Shown: piece by piece, positions 1 to 8,553 of the stretch
Layout of the letters: each line of letters starts with the position of its first letter
Position numbering within the stretch: the stretch's first letter is position 1
Assembly (NCBI GenBank): GCA_027485235.1
Contig: JAIXRJ010000038.1
Coordinates: forward strand, 1 to 64,000
Length of the DNA: 64,000 nucleotides
From: Comamonadaceae bacterium
Lineage (GTDB): Bacteria; Pseudomonadota; Gammaproteobacteria; Burkholderiales; Burkholderiaceae_C
Direction: 5' to 3'
Notes under the pieces: generated by a model
The model's input: the letters and a program-made list of their open reading frames with translations, nothing else
The model's database searches: none
Told to the model about the DNA's origin: nothing
Made by a program: the position numbers and the translations under genes

Positions 1-1040
1 AGGGCGCGGGCCATTTTGTGTTCGCCTTGTGCGCCGCCTTCAAAGCGTTTGAGGCCGTGCTGGATGCACCATTCGATGGGTTGGTAGTAGCAGGCTTCAA
101 AGTGCAGGCAGTCCACCCGCGCCAGCGCCCCCCAATACCGGCCATAGGCCACTTCGGGCTGGCCTTGGGCGTCCAGGTGCAGGCCGATGAGGCTGATGCC
201 AATGGGCTGCGCCTCGTGTTCGGCGACAAACAGCAACCAATTGGCGGCCATGTCGGTGCGCATGGCTTCGAAAAACGCCGGGGTCAAATAGGGCGGGTTG
301 CCGTGTTCCCAATAGGTTTGCTGGTAGCAGCGCAGCAGCAGGGCCCAGTCGGCATCCGTCATGTCGGGGCCGCGAATGGCGCGAAAGCTCACGCCGGCTT
401 CGGCTACTTTGCGGCGTTCTTGCCGGATTTTTTTGCGCTTTTCTTGCGTCAGGCGGGCCAAAAAGTCATCGAAGTCGCGCCAACCCTGGTTTTGCCAGTG
501 GAACTGCACCTGGTCGCGTTGCAGCAGCCCGGCTTGTTCGCAGGCCTGCAGGTCGTGCGGGCTGCCAAACAGGATGTGCAGTGACGGGATGTGGTTGGTT
601 TGGCAAAGGTCCAGCAAGGCGGCCAGCAGGGCCTGGCGGGCATCGTCGGACTCGGCCAGCAAGCGGCTGCCGGGCACGGGGGTGAAGGGTGAGGCGACCA
701 GGGCTTTGGGGTAATAGTCGAGGCCGTGGCGCTGGTAGGCGTCGGCCCAGGCGTGGTCAAACACGTATTCGCCGCGCGAATGGGTCTTGATGTACAGCGG
801 GCAGGCGGCGGCCAACACATCGCCTTGCGGGGTGCTGCGCCACAGGCTGATGGCTTGCAGCGTCCAGCCGGTCTCAGGCGCGGCCGATTGGCTGGTCTGC
901 ATGGCCGACAAATAGGCATGCTGCATGAAGGGGGATGGCGCGTCTTGCCGGGCGAGCAGGCCGTCCCAGGCTTCAGGCGAGATGGCACCCAGGTCGTCTT
1001 GCACCCGGGTGACATAATTCAAGCTCACATTTTCCAGCAC
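1..1040 (-). CDS. GNAT-type acyltransferase, COG3146 family (partial, C-terminus outside window)
   Basis: The minus strand stays open from a GTG at 1040 (or a second GTG at 1028) to the left edge, about 346 codons. The translation shows the layout of COG3146/DUF482 proteins, a double-GNAT family annotated as N-acetyltransferase or peptidogalycan biosynthesis protein: an N-terminal PFMQHAYLSAMQ block, an HSRGEYVFDHAWADAY block near residues 85-100, a KKIRQERRK basic stretch, and a C-terminal half with FEGGAQGEHK just before the edge. No ATG fits the N-terminus, so a GTG start is chosen because conservation extends to it. The start lies 4 bases from the divergent nadE start. The family is confident; the substrate is unknown. 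Confidence 0.85.
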   Translation of the reverse strand, partial: MLENVSLNYVTRVQDDLGAISPEAWDGLLARQDAPSPFMQHAYLSAMQTSQSAAPETGWTLQAISLWRSTPQGDVLAAACPLYIKTHSRGEYVFDHAWADAYQRHGLDYYPKALVASPFTPVPGSRLLAESDDARQALLAALLDLCQTNHIPSLHILFGSPHDLQACEQAGLLQRDQVQFHWQNQGWRDFDDFLARLTQEKRKKIRQERRKVAEAGVSFRAIRGPDMTDADWALLLRCYQQTYWEHGNPPYLTPAFFEAMRTDMAANWLLFVAEHEAQPIGISLIGLHLDAQGQPEVAYGRYWGALARVDCLHFEACYYQPIEWCIQHGLKRFEGGAQGEHKMARA

Positions 1041-1044
1041 CTGT

Positions 1045-2718
1045 ATGACTCTCCAAATTCGTGTGGCCCAGCTCAACTTTGTCGTCGGTGACATGCCGGG
1101 CAATGCCCGCAAGATCATTGACTTCGCCACTCGGGCGCATGCCGAGGGTACGCGCCTGGTGCTGACGCCCGAGCTGTCAATTTGCGGCTATGCGGCCGAA
1201 GATTTGTTGCTGCGCCCCGCCTTCATGGACGCCTGTGATGATGCCCTGAAAACAGTGGCCCGCGAACTGGCTGGGTTAAAAGGTTTGCATGTGGTCGTGG
1301 GCCACCCCGAAGGCGGCGGCCTGCGCACCCGCAGCGTGGCCGTCACGCGCCGCCACAACCGCGCCAGCGTGCTGTGCGAAGGGCAGGTGGTCTGCGCCTA
1401 CGACAAGCGCGAGCTGCCCAACTACCAGGTGTTTGACGAGCGCCGTTACTTCACACCGGGCAATGGCGTGGGCGTGTTCGAGGTCGAAGGCGTGCGCGTG
1501 GGCCTGCTGATTTGCGAAGACGCCTGGTTTGACGAGCCTGCCCGCCTGGCGCGTGACGCGGGCGCGCAAATGCTGGCCGTGTTGAACGCCTCGCCTTTCC
1601 ATGCGGGCAAGGGCCCGGAGCGCGAGCTGCGCATGCGCCAGCGCGTGGCCGATTGCGGTTCGCCCTTGATTTACGCGCATTTGGTGGGCGGCCAAGACGA
1701 GGTGATTTTTGAAGGGCGCTCGTTTGCGCTCAATGCCCAAGGTGAAACCGTGGCGCGGGCCGAGGGCTTCCGCGAAGCCGACTTGGCGCTGCAGGCAACG
1801 GTTAGCCCAAATGGCGTGGCGCTGAGCGCTGCGGCCGATGCCCTGGTGCCTTTGGCCAGTGCCGATGCCGAGTTGTGGGACGCCCTGGTGTTGGGCGTGC
1901 GCGACTATTTGGGCAAAAACGGTTTCAAGGGCGCGATTTTGGGCCTGTCAGGCGGCATCGATTCGGCGCTGGTGCTGGCGATTGCGGTGGACGCGATCGG
2001 GGCCGACAAGATCCACGCGGTCATGATGCCTTCGCCCTACACGGCCGACATCAGCTGGATCGATTCTCGCGACATGGTCAAGCGCCTGAACGTGCGTTAT
2101 GACGAGATCTCGATTGCGCCCTTGTTCGACGGCTTCAAGCAGGCACTGTCTGCCCAGTTTGAGGGTCTGAAAGAAGACACGACCGAAGAGAACATCCAGG
2201 CCCGCATTCGCGGCACCTTGTTGATGGCTTTGTCCAACAAAACCGGGGCCATTGTGCTGACCACCGGCAACAAGAGCGAAATGGCCACGGGCTATTGCAC
2301 GCTCTACGGCGACATGGCAGGCGGTTTTGCCGTGATCAAGGATGTTGTGAAAACACGTGTCTTTGATCTGGCCCGCTGGCGCAACTTGAATGACCCCTAC
2401 GGCACGGGCAGCCAGCCGATCCCCGAGCGCATCATCACCCGGCCACCCAGCGCTGAGCTGCGCCCCGACCAAAAAGACCAGGACAGCTTGCCCGCGTATG
2501 AAGTCCTGGACGCGATCATCGAGCGCTATATGGAAAACGATGAGGGCGTGGAGGCCTTGATCGCCGACGGTTTTGAACGGGCGGATGTGGAAAAAGTGAC
2601 CCGCTTGATCAAGCTCAACGAGTACAAACGCCGCCAGTCTCCGGTCGGGATTCGCGTCACCCACCGCAGTTTTGGCAAAGATTGGCGTTATCCTATGACC
2701 AACAAGTTTCGCGCCTGA
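1045..2718 (+). CDS. nadE: Glutamine-dependent NAD+ synthetase
   Basis: This 557-residue cytosolic enzyme makes NAD+ from deamido-NAD+, ATP and glutamine, the last step of NAD synthesis. The N-terminal carbon-nitrogen hydrolase (glutaminase) domain spans about residues 1-255, with the nucleophile Cys157 in the GLLICEDAWF motif. The C-terminal synthetase domain has the ATP pyrophosphatase P-loop SGGIDS at 302-307. Length is normal for the two-domain form. The ATG at 1045 is chosen because the first residues (MTLQIRVAQLNF) match the conserved hydrolase start. glnB follows after 35 bases. Confidence 0.97.
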   Translation: MTLQIRVAQLNFVVGDMPGNARKIIDFATRAHAEGTRLVLTPELSICGYAAEDLLLRPAFMDACDDALKTVARELAGLKGLHVVVGHPEGGGLRTRSVAVTRRHNRASVLCEGQVVCAYDKRELPNYQVFDERRYFTPGNGVGVFEVEGVRVGLLICEDAWFDEPARLARDAGAQMLAVLNASPFHAGKGPERELRMRQRVADCGSPLIYAHLVGGQDEVIFEGRSFALNAQGETVARAEGFREADLALQATVSPNGVALSAAADALVPLASADAELWDALVLGVRDYLGKNGFKGAILGLSGGIDSALVLAIAVDAIGADKIHAVMMPSPYTADISWIDSRDMVKRLNVRYDEISIAPLFDGFKQALSAQFEGLKEDTTEENIQARIRGTLLMALSNKTGAIVLTTGNKSEMATGYCTLYGDMAGGFAVIKDVVKTRVFDLARWRNLNDPYGTGSQPIPERIITRPPSAELRPDQKDQDSLPAYEVLDAIIERYMENDEGVEALIADGFERADVEKVTRLIKLNEYKRRQSPVGIRVTHRSFGKDWRYPMTNKFRA

Positions 2719-2741
2719 TGGTGCGTTTTGAACATCTTTAA

Positions 2742-3092
<351 letters not shown>

Positions 3093-3138
3093 GCAGGCCT
3101 CGTCGTCGCCAGGCGTCGCTTGACAGGATTGGCGCCCT

Positions 3139-3735
3139 TCAGATGAGGTCTGTGCGCACGGGCAAAGACATGCCCGCTTGTTGCACCAGCAAGGGCAGCA
3201 ATTTCTGAGGCTCTTGGCCCACGGTGACCAGCTCGGTTTGCCAATTTCCCATGAAGCCATTTGAAACGACTTGGTTGATGAAGGCCAAAAGCTGGTCGTA
3301 GTAGCCCCGGTTGTTCAAAATCCCTACGGGCTTGTCGTGGTAGCCCAACTGCCGCCAAGTCCAGACTTCAAACAATTCCTCAAACGTGCCAATGCCGCCG
3401 GGCAGGGCCAAAAAGGCGTCTGCTTTGTCGGCCATGAGGCTTTTTCGTTCGTGCATGGTGTCCACCACATGCAACTCGGTGCAGCCGTGGTGGGCCCATT
3501 CCTTTTCGACCAGGGCGGAGGGGATGATGCCCACCACGGTACCGCCAGCGGCCAAGGTGGCTTCGGCCACCAAACCCATCAGGCCATTTCGACCACCACC
3601 ATAGACCAACTGGCCTCCGTGTTCGCCGATCCAGGTACCCACCTGCTGAGCGGCTTGTGCAAAGCCCGGGTCATCACCGGGTCGTGAGCCGCAATAAACG
3701 CAAATGGAAAAAGCGGGAGCGCAGGCCGTTTTCAT
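3139..3735 (-). CDS. LOG family Rossmann-fold protein (TIGR00730)
   Basis: The 198-residue product belongs to the LOG/lysine-decarboxylase-like family, whose studied members are nucleoside 5'-monophosphate (cytokinin riboside) phosphoribohydrolases. The signature PGGIGTFEE is at about residues 112-120 and the ERK motif at about 96. The ATG at 3735 is preferred over an in-frame extension to 3786 because homology begins at the FSICVYCGS strand just after it. The dgkA stop codon is 4 bases upstream, so the two genes are probably co-transcribed. The physiological substrate cannot be read from sequence. Confidence 0.9.
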   Translation of the reverse strand: MKTACAPAFSICVYCGSRPGDDPGFAQAAQQVGTWIGEHGGQLVYGGGRNGLMGLVAEATLAAGGTVVGIIPSALVEKEWAHHGCTELHVVDTMHERKSLMADKADAFLALPGGIGTFEELFEVWTWRQLGYHDKPVGILNNRGYYDQLLAFINQVVSNGFMGNWQTELVTVGQEPQKLLPLLVQQAGMSLPVRTDLI

Positions 3736-3739
3736 GGCT

Positions 3740-4144
3740 TCAATTCTGCAAAATTTGCACAATCGCTGCCAGCCAAACGCCGACACACAAAAGCAGGCTC
3801 AGAAATACGGCGGCGCTGCCCATGTCCTTGGCGCGCTTGGACAAGTCATGCCATTCGGGACCAATCCGGTCAATCGCCGACTCAATGCCGGTGTTGAGCA
3901 GTTCCACAATCATGACCAACAAGACAGACCCGGCCAGCATGGCGGTTTCAACCCAGCCTCGCCCGAGCCAGAAAGCAGCGGGCAAGAGCGCCGCGGCTGC
4001 GATCGCCTCTTGGCGGAAGGCCGTCTCGCTCCAACCGGCTGAAAGTCCTTGAATGGAGTAAGCGCAAGCATGGACTATGCGGTTCAGACCCTTGCGTGCT
4101 TTTTGTGGGTTGACCTCAGTGAATCCGGACGTTTTGTCAGACAT
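3740..4144 (-). CDS. dgkA: Diacylglycerol kinase
   Basis: This 134-residue inner-membrane kinase of the small trimeric DgkA type phosphorylates diacylglycerol, recycling lipid released during envelope glycan synthesis. Three hydrophobic helices and the active-site motif ELLNTGIESAIDRIG (from about residue 81) are present, followed by the conserved DLSKRAKDMGSAAV stretch. The ATG at 4144 (MSDKTSGF) is preferred over one 60 bases upstream because the extra residues do not match the family. It is the first gene of a short minus-strand pair with the LOG gene. Confidence 0.93.
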   Translation of the reverse strand: MSDKTSGFTEVNPQKARKGLNRIVHACAYSIQGLSAGWSETAFRQEAIAAAALLPAAFWLGRGWVETAMLAGSVLLVMIVELLNTGIESAIDRIGPEWHDLSKRAKDMGSAAVFLSLLLCVGVWLAAIVQILQN

Positions 4145-4163
4145 CAAAAAATGGTGCGTGGGG

Positions 4164-4655
4164 TTATGGCGCTGAAACCAAGCGGGTGCCGGCCAATGCA
4201 TCATGCCAAAACTGGCGTTGAGGATGGAAACGGCTCAGCAAGGCCCACACCACAACCCAGCCAACGGTGAGCAGGCCGACTTGTGGGGCCGGCAGATCAA
4301 AGGGTCGGGTCAGCAACAAGGGGGGCAAAAACCACAGCCACGACAAAAGGTAGCGCTGCAAAGCTTTGGTTTGGGTCAGTCTTTTTCCGTCCCTGTCTAC
4401 TGCGCGGATGTGCCAGGTTTTCATGGCCAGAGTTTGTCCGCGAGACCAAAACCAGGTGAAATAAATACCGAGGATCAAGAATACAAATGCCTGCAAGCCA
4501 AGACGGTAGTCCATGGCGTGCCGAGTTTGGCTCAAGGTGCTGAAAAGGTAACCCGCAATGAAGACAACGCCAAACAACAGCATCCCCTCATAAAACCAGC
4601 ACGCCAGACGCCGGGCCAATGAGGGCGCTTGCAGTTGGGCAGACAGGTCCGTCAT
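4164..4655 (-). CDS. RDD family membrane protein
   Basis: This is a 163-residue integral membrane protein with an N-terminal segment resembling the RDD signature (SLARRLACWFYEGMLL), at least three hydrophobic helices, and the GQTLAMKTWHIRAVDRDGK loop typical of RDD proteins. Function is unknown in general; some RDD proteins have been linked to Na+/H+ antiport. The start overlaps the end of the DUF3106 gene by an ATGA (4652-4655), suggesting translational coupling. This is the last gene of the sigma-factor cluster. Confidence 0.88.
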   Translation of the reverse strand: MTDLSAQLQAPSLARRLACWFYEGMLLFGVVFIAGYLFSTLSQTRHAMDYRLGLQAFVFLILGIYFTWFWSRGQTLAMKTWHIRAVDRDGKRLTQTKALQRYLLSWLWFLPPLLLTRPFDLPAPQVGLLTVGWVVVWALLSRFHPQRQFWHDALAGTRLVSAP

Positions 4656-5329
4656 GAAGTCGGACTTTCCTCGGGCGCAGCTTGCTCTTGGGGCTTGTCG
4701 TCAAGTGCAGGGACTGCCGCCTTGGGCAGCAATGTTTTGCGGTCAATGGTTTGCGTGCTGGGGCCGGGCCGGGTCATGTCACGTGCGTTGTCGATGGGGC
4801 GCTGAGAGGGAGGGACCAAGCGTGACGTGCTGACCGGCTTGGCAAGTGGGGCGGCACTTTTGGCGGGCGGTGGCGTGCCCACGGACAGTTGGCGCTTGTC
4901 CTCTTCAGACAAAGCTTGGTACGCTTCCCATTTGGCTTTCTTGTCTTCTTTTGGCAAGGCCTGTACCGCGTTGTAGTTGTAGCGGGCGTGTGAGCGTTGC
5001 TGGGGGCTCAAGGCGACCCAGTCGGCCATGCGGGAGTGCATGGTGGCCTGTTCGGCAGCGGGCAGTTGTGAGAAATTTTGCGAAATGGCCAACCATTTGC
5101 TTTGCTGCTGAGGCGACAAGCTGCCCCATTGCACGGCCAGGGGGGCCAAAGCCTGCTTTTGTGGACCAGTCAGTTGTTGCCAACTGCGGGCCAAGGAAGG
5201 GCTGATCGCCTGAGCTTCTGGACGCGAGGTTTGAGACTGAGCCGGTAATGTGCACGCGAGCGACAGGGCAATGCCGCAGAAAAGGCGCGTTGGACGCCAT
5301 GGCCATGCCAAATGCTCAAGCTCAGTCAT
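4652..5329 (-). CDS. DUF3106 domain protein, probably secreted
   Basis: The 225-residue product has an N-terminal hydrophobic segment ending near ACTLPAQSQ, consistent with a signal peptide. It carries repeated PQQ(R/Q)-type helical motifs (LTGPQKQALAPLAVQW, LSPQQQSKWLAISQNF, LSPQQRSHARYNY) that define DUF3106. The last 80 residues are proline/alanine-rich and low complexity. The ATG at 5329 is preferred over one 15 bases upstream; either overlaps the DUF3619 gene. The DUF3106 repeats resemble a periplasmic helical protein, but no biochemical role is known to me. Confidence 0.85.
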   Translation of the reverse strand: MTELEHLAWPWRPTRLFCGIALSLACTLPAQSQTSRPEAQAISPSLARSWQQLTGPQKQALAPLAVQWGSLSPQQQSKWLAISQNFSQLPAAEQATMHSRMADWVALSPQQRSHARYNYNAVQALPKEDKKAKWEAYQALSEEDKRQLSVGTPPPAKSAAPLAKPVSTSRLVPPSQRPIDNARDMTRPGPSTQTIDRKTLLPKAAVPALDDKPQEQAAPEESPTS

Positions 5330-5765
5330 TGGTCGCGCGGGCAATGGGCCCTTGTTTCAGGAATTGGACAAAGCCAGCGTCTGCGTAAGCATCGGGCGGC
5401 AGTTCGTCCGTCAACAAGGCAGCGTCAATGGTGGCGAGTTCTTGGGTTCGGTCATCTTGTTGAACCCATCCAATCGCGGTCAGGCCCAAGACCAAAACCA
5501 ACAAGGGCAGGGCCGATCCCAGAATGTTCCACAGGTTGAGACCTTCATCCCCGGTACCTGTGAGGCTGCCATTGCTGTTGATTTGGGCGGTTTGGCTTGA
5601 CATCTTCAGCACATGAAGGGTGTTGCGAGAAGCCAGAGCGCGTTGCCGCGCCACACGCAGACGCTCGGACACGTCGTGCGCCAAACTGGGGGTGGCTAAA
5701 CTCAATTGGGCAGACAAATGCCGCCCTAACAAATCGAGTTCAGCGGGTGAAGTGTTAATTTTCAT
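5322..5765 (-). CDS. DUF3619 family single-span membrane protein
   Basis: This 147-residue protein has a soluble N-terminal half, one hydrophobic helix at about 80-102 (LWNILGSALPLLVLVLGLTAIGW), and a short C-terminal tail. It begins by a 4-base ATGA overlap with the sigma-factor gene (5762-5765). A one-helix protein coded directly behind an ECF-like sigma factor is the layout of many membrane anti-sigma factors, so an anti-sigma role is a reasonable inference, although no zinc-binding anti-sigma motif is visible. Confidence 0.85.
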   Translation of the reverse strand: MKINTSPAELDLLGRHLSAQLSLATPSLAHDVSERLRVARQRALASRNTLHVLKMSSQTAQINSNGSLTGTGDEGLNLWNILGSALPLLVLVLGLTAIGWVQQDDRTQELATIDAALLTDELPPDAYADAGFVQFLKQGPIARATND

Positions 5766-6328
5766 GGTCTCATTCCCTGTTTGTCCAATGTTTTACTCAG
5801 GGCCTGAATGGCCCGAGAACAATGGGTTTTGACGCTGCCTTCTGAGCAGCCCATCACGGCCGCGGTTTCGGCCACGTCCAACTCCTCCCAATAACGCAGC
5901 AGGAAGGCTTCTCGTTGACGCGCGGGCAAGGCCATGACCGCGGTTTCGATGTGCTCCAAGGTCTGAACTCTGCCAATCCACTGTTCTGCACTCTCCACAC
6001 TCGCGTTTTCCGAAGTGTTGGATTTGACTTCCATCAAGTCAAAGTCTGCATCGGCATCGTCAGAGCCGAAATCGCTCATGTTGCTGAACAGAGCGTTGCG
6101 CGTCTTTTGGCGCCGGAACCAGTCCAAAATGGTGTTGGACAGGATGCGCTGGAACAGCAGAGGCAACTCCGCAAGGGGTTTGTCGGCGTAATGTGTGCAC
6201 AACTTGATCATGCTGTCTTGCACAACGTCCAGGGCCGCCTCTTCGTCTCTCACGTGGTAGTAAGCGCGTTTGAAGGCTTTTTTCTCCGCATTTTTGAGAA
6301 AATCTGAGAGTTCAGCTTCGGATGCCAA
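5762..6328 (-). CDS. ECF-type RNA polymerase sigma factor
   Basis: This 188-residue sigma-70 family protein has region 2 (about residues 15-80, including DEEAALDVVQDSMIKL and the DWFRRQK end) and region 4 (about 125-180, ALPARQREAFLLRYWEELDVAETAAVMGCSEGSVKTH). An acidic linker of about 35 residues (FGSDDADADFDL) separates them. It heads a tightly overlapping minus-strand run with DUF3619, DUF3106 and RDD genes, which are likely its regulator and targets or partners. The stimulus is unknown. Confidence 0.92.
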   Translation of the reverse strand: MASEAELSDFLKNAEKKAFKRAYYHVRDEEAALDVVQDSMIKLCTHYADKPLAELPLLFQRILSNTILDWFRRQKTRNALFSNMSDFGSDDADADFDLMEVKSNTSENASVESAEQWIGRVQTLEHIETAVMALPARQREAFLLRYWEELDVAETAAVMGCSEGSVKTHCSRAIQALSKTLDKQGMRP

Positions 6329-6646
6329 CTTGTCGTGCGCCTTCGCATGTGCGAGGCGGTTGCCGGTGTTTGATCAAAAATGCAGTCCAAGCGGGGCCTG
6401 CTACAAGTTTTGGATTATGGCACCCGGCGCTGCCACGGTCCTGCTGTTTTGCAGGATTTTGGAAAACCCGGTTTACAAATGCCATAATGCGCAATTGCAA
6501 TTGAAAAAAAGCAAACGGATCACCGTCCGGCACTTTTACAGTTTGGTGCCCATGTCGGTGGTCTCAAGTCCCAAAGCCACTTCATAAGAGTCGAGCCCAG
6601 GGGCACCCAAGGTTTTTCGTTAGAGAAATTCACAAAGGTTGAAAAC
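6329..6646. other. Divergent intergenic region, sigma factor / ilvI
   Basis: This 318-base region has no convincing gene. It holds the ilvI promoter (6459-6488), a 12-base perfect palindrome at 6492-6503, and a long-range inverted repeat (GGTGCCC at 6545-6551 with GGGCACC at 6601-6607) in the ilvI leader. The sigma-factor promoter should be in the left third but I could not assign it. Confidence 0.6.
6459..6488 (+). promoter_or_regulatory. Putative sigma-70 promoter of ilvIHC
   Basis: TTGGAA at 6459-6464 and CATAAT at 6483-6488 are separated by 18 bases. The predicted start near 6495 falls inside the palindrome CAATTGCAATTG (6492-6503) and leaves a leader of about 150 nt before the ilvI ATG. 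Confidence 0.55.
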
Positions 6647-8419
6647 ATGGAAATCAACAAAGCCGAAATGGCAACCGCTGCGTCCGTCGCTTCTTCGGGC
6701 CAAGAATTGCGTGGGGCCGAAATTTTGGTCAAAGCGCTGCAGGCCGAAAACGTTCAATTCGTCTGGGGATACCCCGGCGGGGCTGTGCTCCACATCTACG
6801 ACGCTTTTTACAAACAAGAAACCATTCAGCACGTGCTGGTGCGCCACGAACAAGCCGCGGTGCACGCCGCCGACGGCTATGCCCGTGCCACGGGTGAGGT
6901 CGGCGTGGCCTTGGTCACTTCGGGCCCCGGCCTGACCAATGCCGTGACCGGCATCGCCACAGCCTACATGGACAGCATCCCCATGGTGATCATCAGCGGG
7001 CAGGTGCCCACTGCGGCCATTGGCCTCGATGCCTTCCAGGAATGCGACACCGTGGGCATCACCCGCCCCATCGTCAAGCACAACTTCTTGGTCAAAGACG
7101 CCAAGGACATGGCCGAGGTCATGAAAAAGGCCTTCCACATTGCCCGCACCGGTCGCCCCGGCCCGGTGGTGGTGGACGTGCCCAAGGACGTGTCGTTCAA
7201 CAAAGTGATGTTCAACGGCTACCCCGACAAGGTCGAGATGCGCTCGTACAACCCGGTGCGCAAGGGCCACGGCGGCCAGATCCGCAAGGCCATGCAGCTG
7301 TTGATGTCGGCCAAGCGCCCGTACATCTACACCGGTGGCGGTGTGTTGCTGAGCAACGCCAGCCCCGAGTTGCGCGCGCTGGTGGACATGCTGAACTTCC
7401 CGGTCACCAACACCCTGATGGGTTTGGGCGCTTTCCCGGCCAATGACCGCCGTTTCCTGGGCATGCTGGGCATGCACGGCACGCTGGAGGCCAACAACGC
7501 CATGCAAAACTGCGACGTTTTGTTGGCTGTGGGCGCCCGTTTTGACGACCGCGTCATTGGCAACCCGAAGCACTTTGCGCAAAACGAACGAAAAATCATC
7601 CACATCGACATCGACCCGTCGAGCATTTCCAAGCGCGTCAAGGTCGACGTGCCGATCGTGGGCGATGTGAAAGACGTGCTGATCGAGCTGATGGGCATGA
7701 TCCGTGAGTCGGGTCTCAAGCCCGACAGCCAGGCGCTGGCGCAATGGTGGGAAACCGTTGAAGGCTGGCGCAGACGCGACTGCATGAAGTACGACAGCGA
7801 CAACAGCCTGGTCATCAAGCCACAAAAGGTCATCGAAACCTTGTGGGAAATGACCAAGGACGCTGACGCGTACATCACTTCCGATGTGGGTCAGCACCAG
7901 ATGTGGGCCGCCCAGTATTATAAGTTCAACGAGCCGCGCCGCTGGATCAACTCTGGCGGTTTGGGCACCATGGGCGTGGGCATTCCTTACGCCATGGGCA
8001 TCAAGCTGGCCAAGCCCGACAGCGAGGTGTATTGCGTGACGGGTGAAGGCTCGGTGCAAATGTGCATCCAAGAGCTCTCGACATGCTTGCAATACAACAC
8101 GCCCATCAAGGTCGTGGCCCTGAACAACGGTTACTTGGGCATGGTGCGCCAGTGGCAGGAGATTGATTACTCCGGTCGTTACAGCCACAGCTACATGGAT
8201 GCGTTGCCCAACTTCGTGAAGTTGGCCGAGGCCTATGGCCACGTCGGCATCTTGGTGGAAAAGCCGGAGGATGTGGAGCCTGCTTTGCGCGAAGCACGCA
8301 GGCTCAAGGACCGCACGGTTTTCTTGGACATCCGTACGGACCCCACCGAAAACGTGTTCCCCATGGTCAAGGCTGGCAAAGGCATCACCGAGATGCTGAT
8401 GGGCTCTGAAGATCTTTAA
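6647..8419 (+). CDS. ilvI: Acetolactate synthase, large (catalytic) subunit
   Basis: This 590-residue thiamine-diphosphate enzyme condenses pyruvate with pyruvate or 2-oxobutyrate, the first common step of valine, leucine and isoleucine synthesis. The catalytic glutamate is E68 in RHEQAAVHAADGYARA. The ThDP motif begins with GEGS (466-469) and ends at NN about 30 residues later; the second residue is E rather than the commoner D, which I believe is usual in this order. The start MEINKAEM at 6647 carries a short extension before the conserved RGAEILVKAL. ilvH and ilvC follow. Confidence 0.96.
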   Translation: MEINKAEMATAASVASSGQELRGAEILVKALQAENVQFVWGYPGGAVLHIYDAFYKQETIQHVLVRHEQAAVHAADGYARATGEVGVALVTSGPGLTNAVTGIATAYMDSIPMVIISGQVPTAAIGLDAFQECDTVGITRPIVKHNFLVKDAKDMAEVMKKAFHIARTGRPGPVVVDVPKDVSFNKVMFNGYPDKVEMRSYNPVRKGHGGQIRKAMQLLMSAKRPYIYTGGGVLLSNASPELRALVDMLNFPVTNTLMGLGAFPANDRRFLGMLGMHGTLEANNAMQNCDVLLAVGARFDDRVIGNPKHFAQNERKIIHIDIDPSSISKRVKVDVPIVGDVKDVLIELMGMIRESGLKPDSQALAQWWETVEGWRRRDCMKYDSDNSLVIKPQKVIETLWEMTKDADAYITSDVGQHQMWAAQYYKFNEPRRWINSGGLGTMGVGIPYAMGIKLAKPDSEVYCVTGEGSVQMCIQELSTCLQYNTPIKVVALNNGYLGMVRQWQEIDYSGRYSHSYMDALPNFVKLAEAYGHVGILVEKPEDVEPALREARRLKDRTVFLDIRTDPTENVFPMVKAGKGITEMLMGSEDL

Positions 8420-8454
8420 ATTTTTCCCACTGGACGAATCTATTGCCCGCCAAG

Positions 8455-8476
8455 CCTGCGCATTACCGTGCGCAGG
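8455..8476 (+). promoter_or_regulatory. Perfect hairpin in the ilvI-ilvH gap
   Basis: CCTGCGCA (8455-8462) and TGCGCAGG (8469-8476) form an 8-bp stem with a 6-base loop and no T-run, so it is not a classic terminator. It lies in an unusually long 134-base gap between the two subunit genes and may affect mRNA processing or stability. Confidence 0.55.
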
Positions 8477-8553
8477 GGAGGGCGGCGAAAAACGGCAGTT
8501 TTCTGCGACCAAACTTTGCTGGTTGCATGTCGTCGCAAAAAGAGGAATCACAC

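Noticed and set aside
449-1015. Minus-strand 188-codon frame at the left end
   Set aside because: Wrong frame of the acyltransferase gene; Pro/Cys/Arg-rich with no homology, while the adjacent frame gives a clear GNAT-type protein.
6270-6587. Possible ilv leader peptide frame ending at 6587
   Set aside because: Most of it lies upstream of the predicted ilvI promoter and it lacks a run of Ile, Val or Leu codons within the leader.
6620-8551. Long minus-strand open frame opposite ilvI (about 640 codons)
   Set aside because: It is the complement of the strongly conserved ilvI; the His/Ala/Val-rich composition is typical of a mirror frame in GC-rich DNA and it has no family-like motif.
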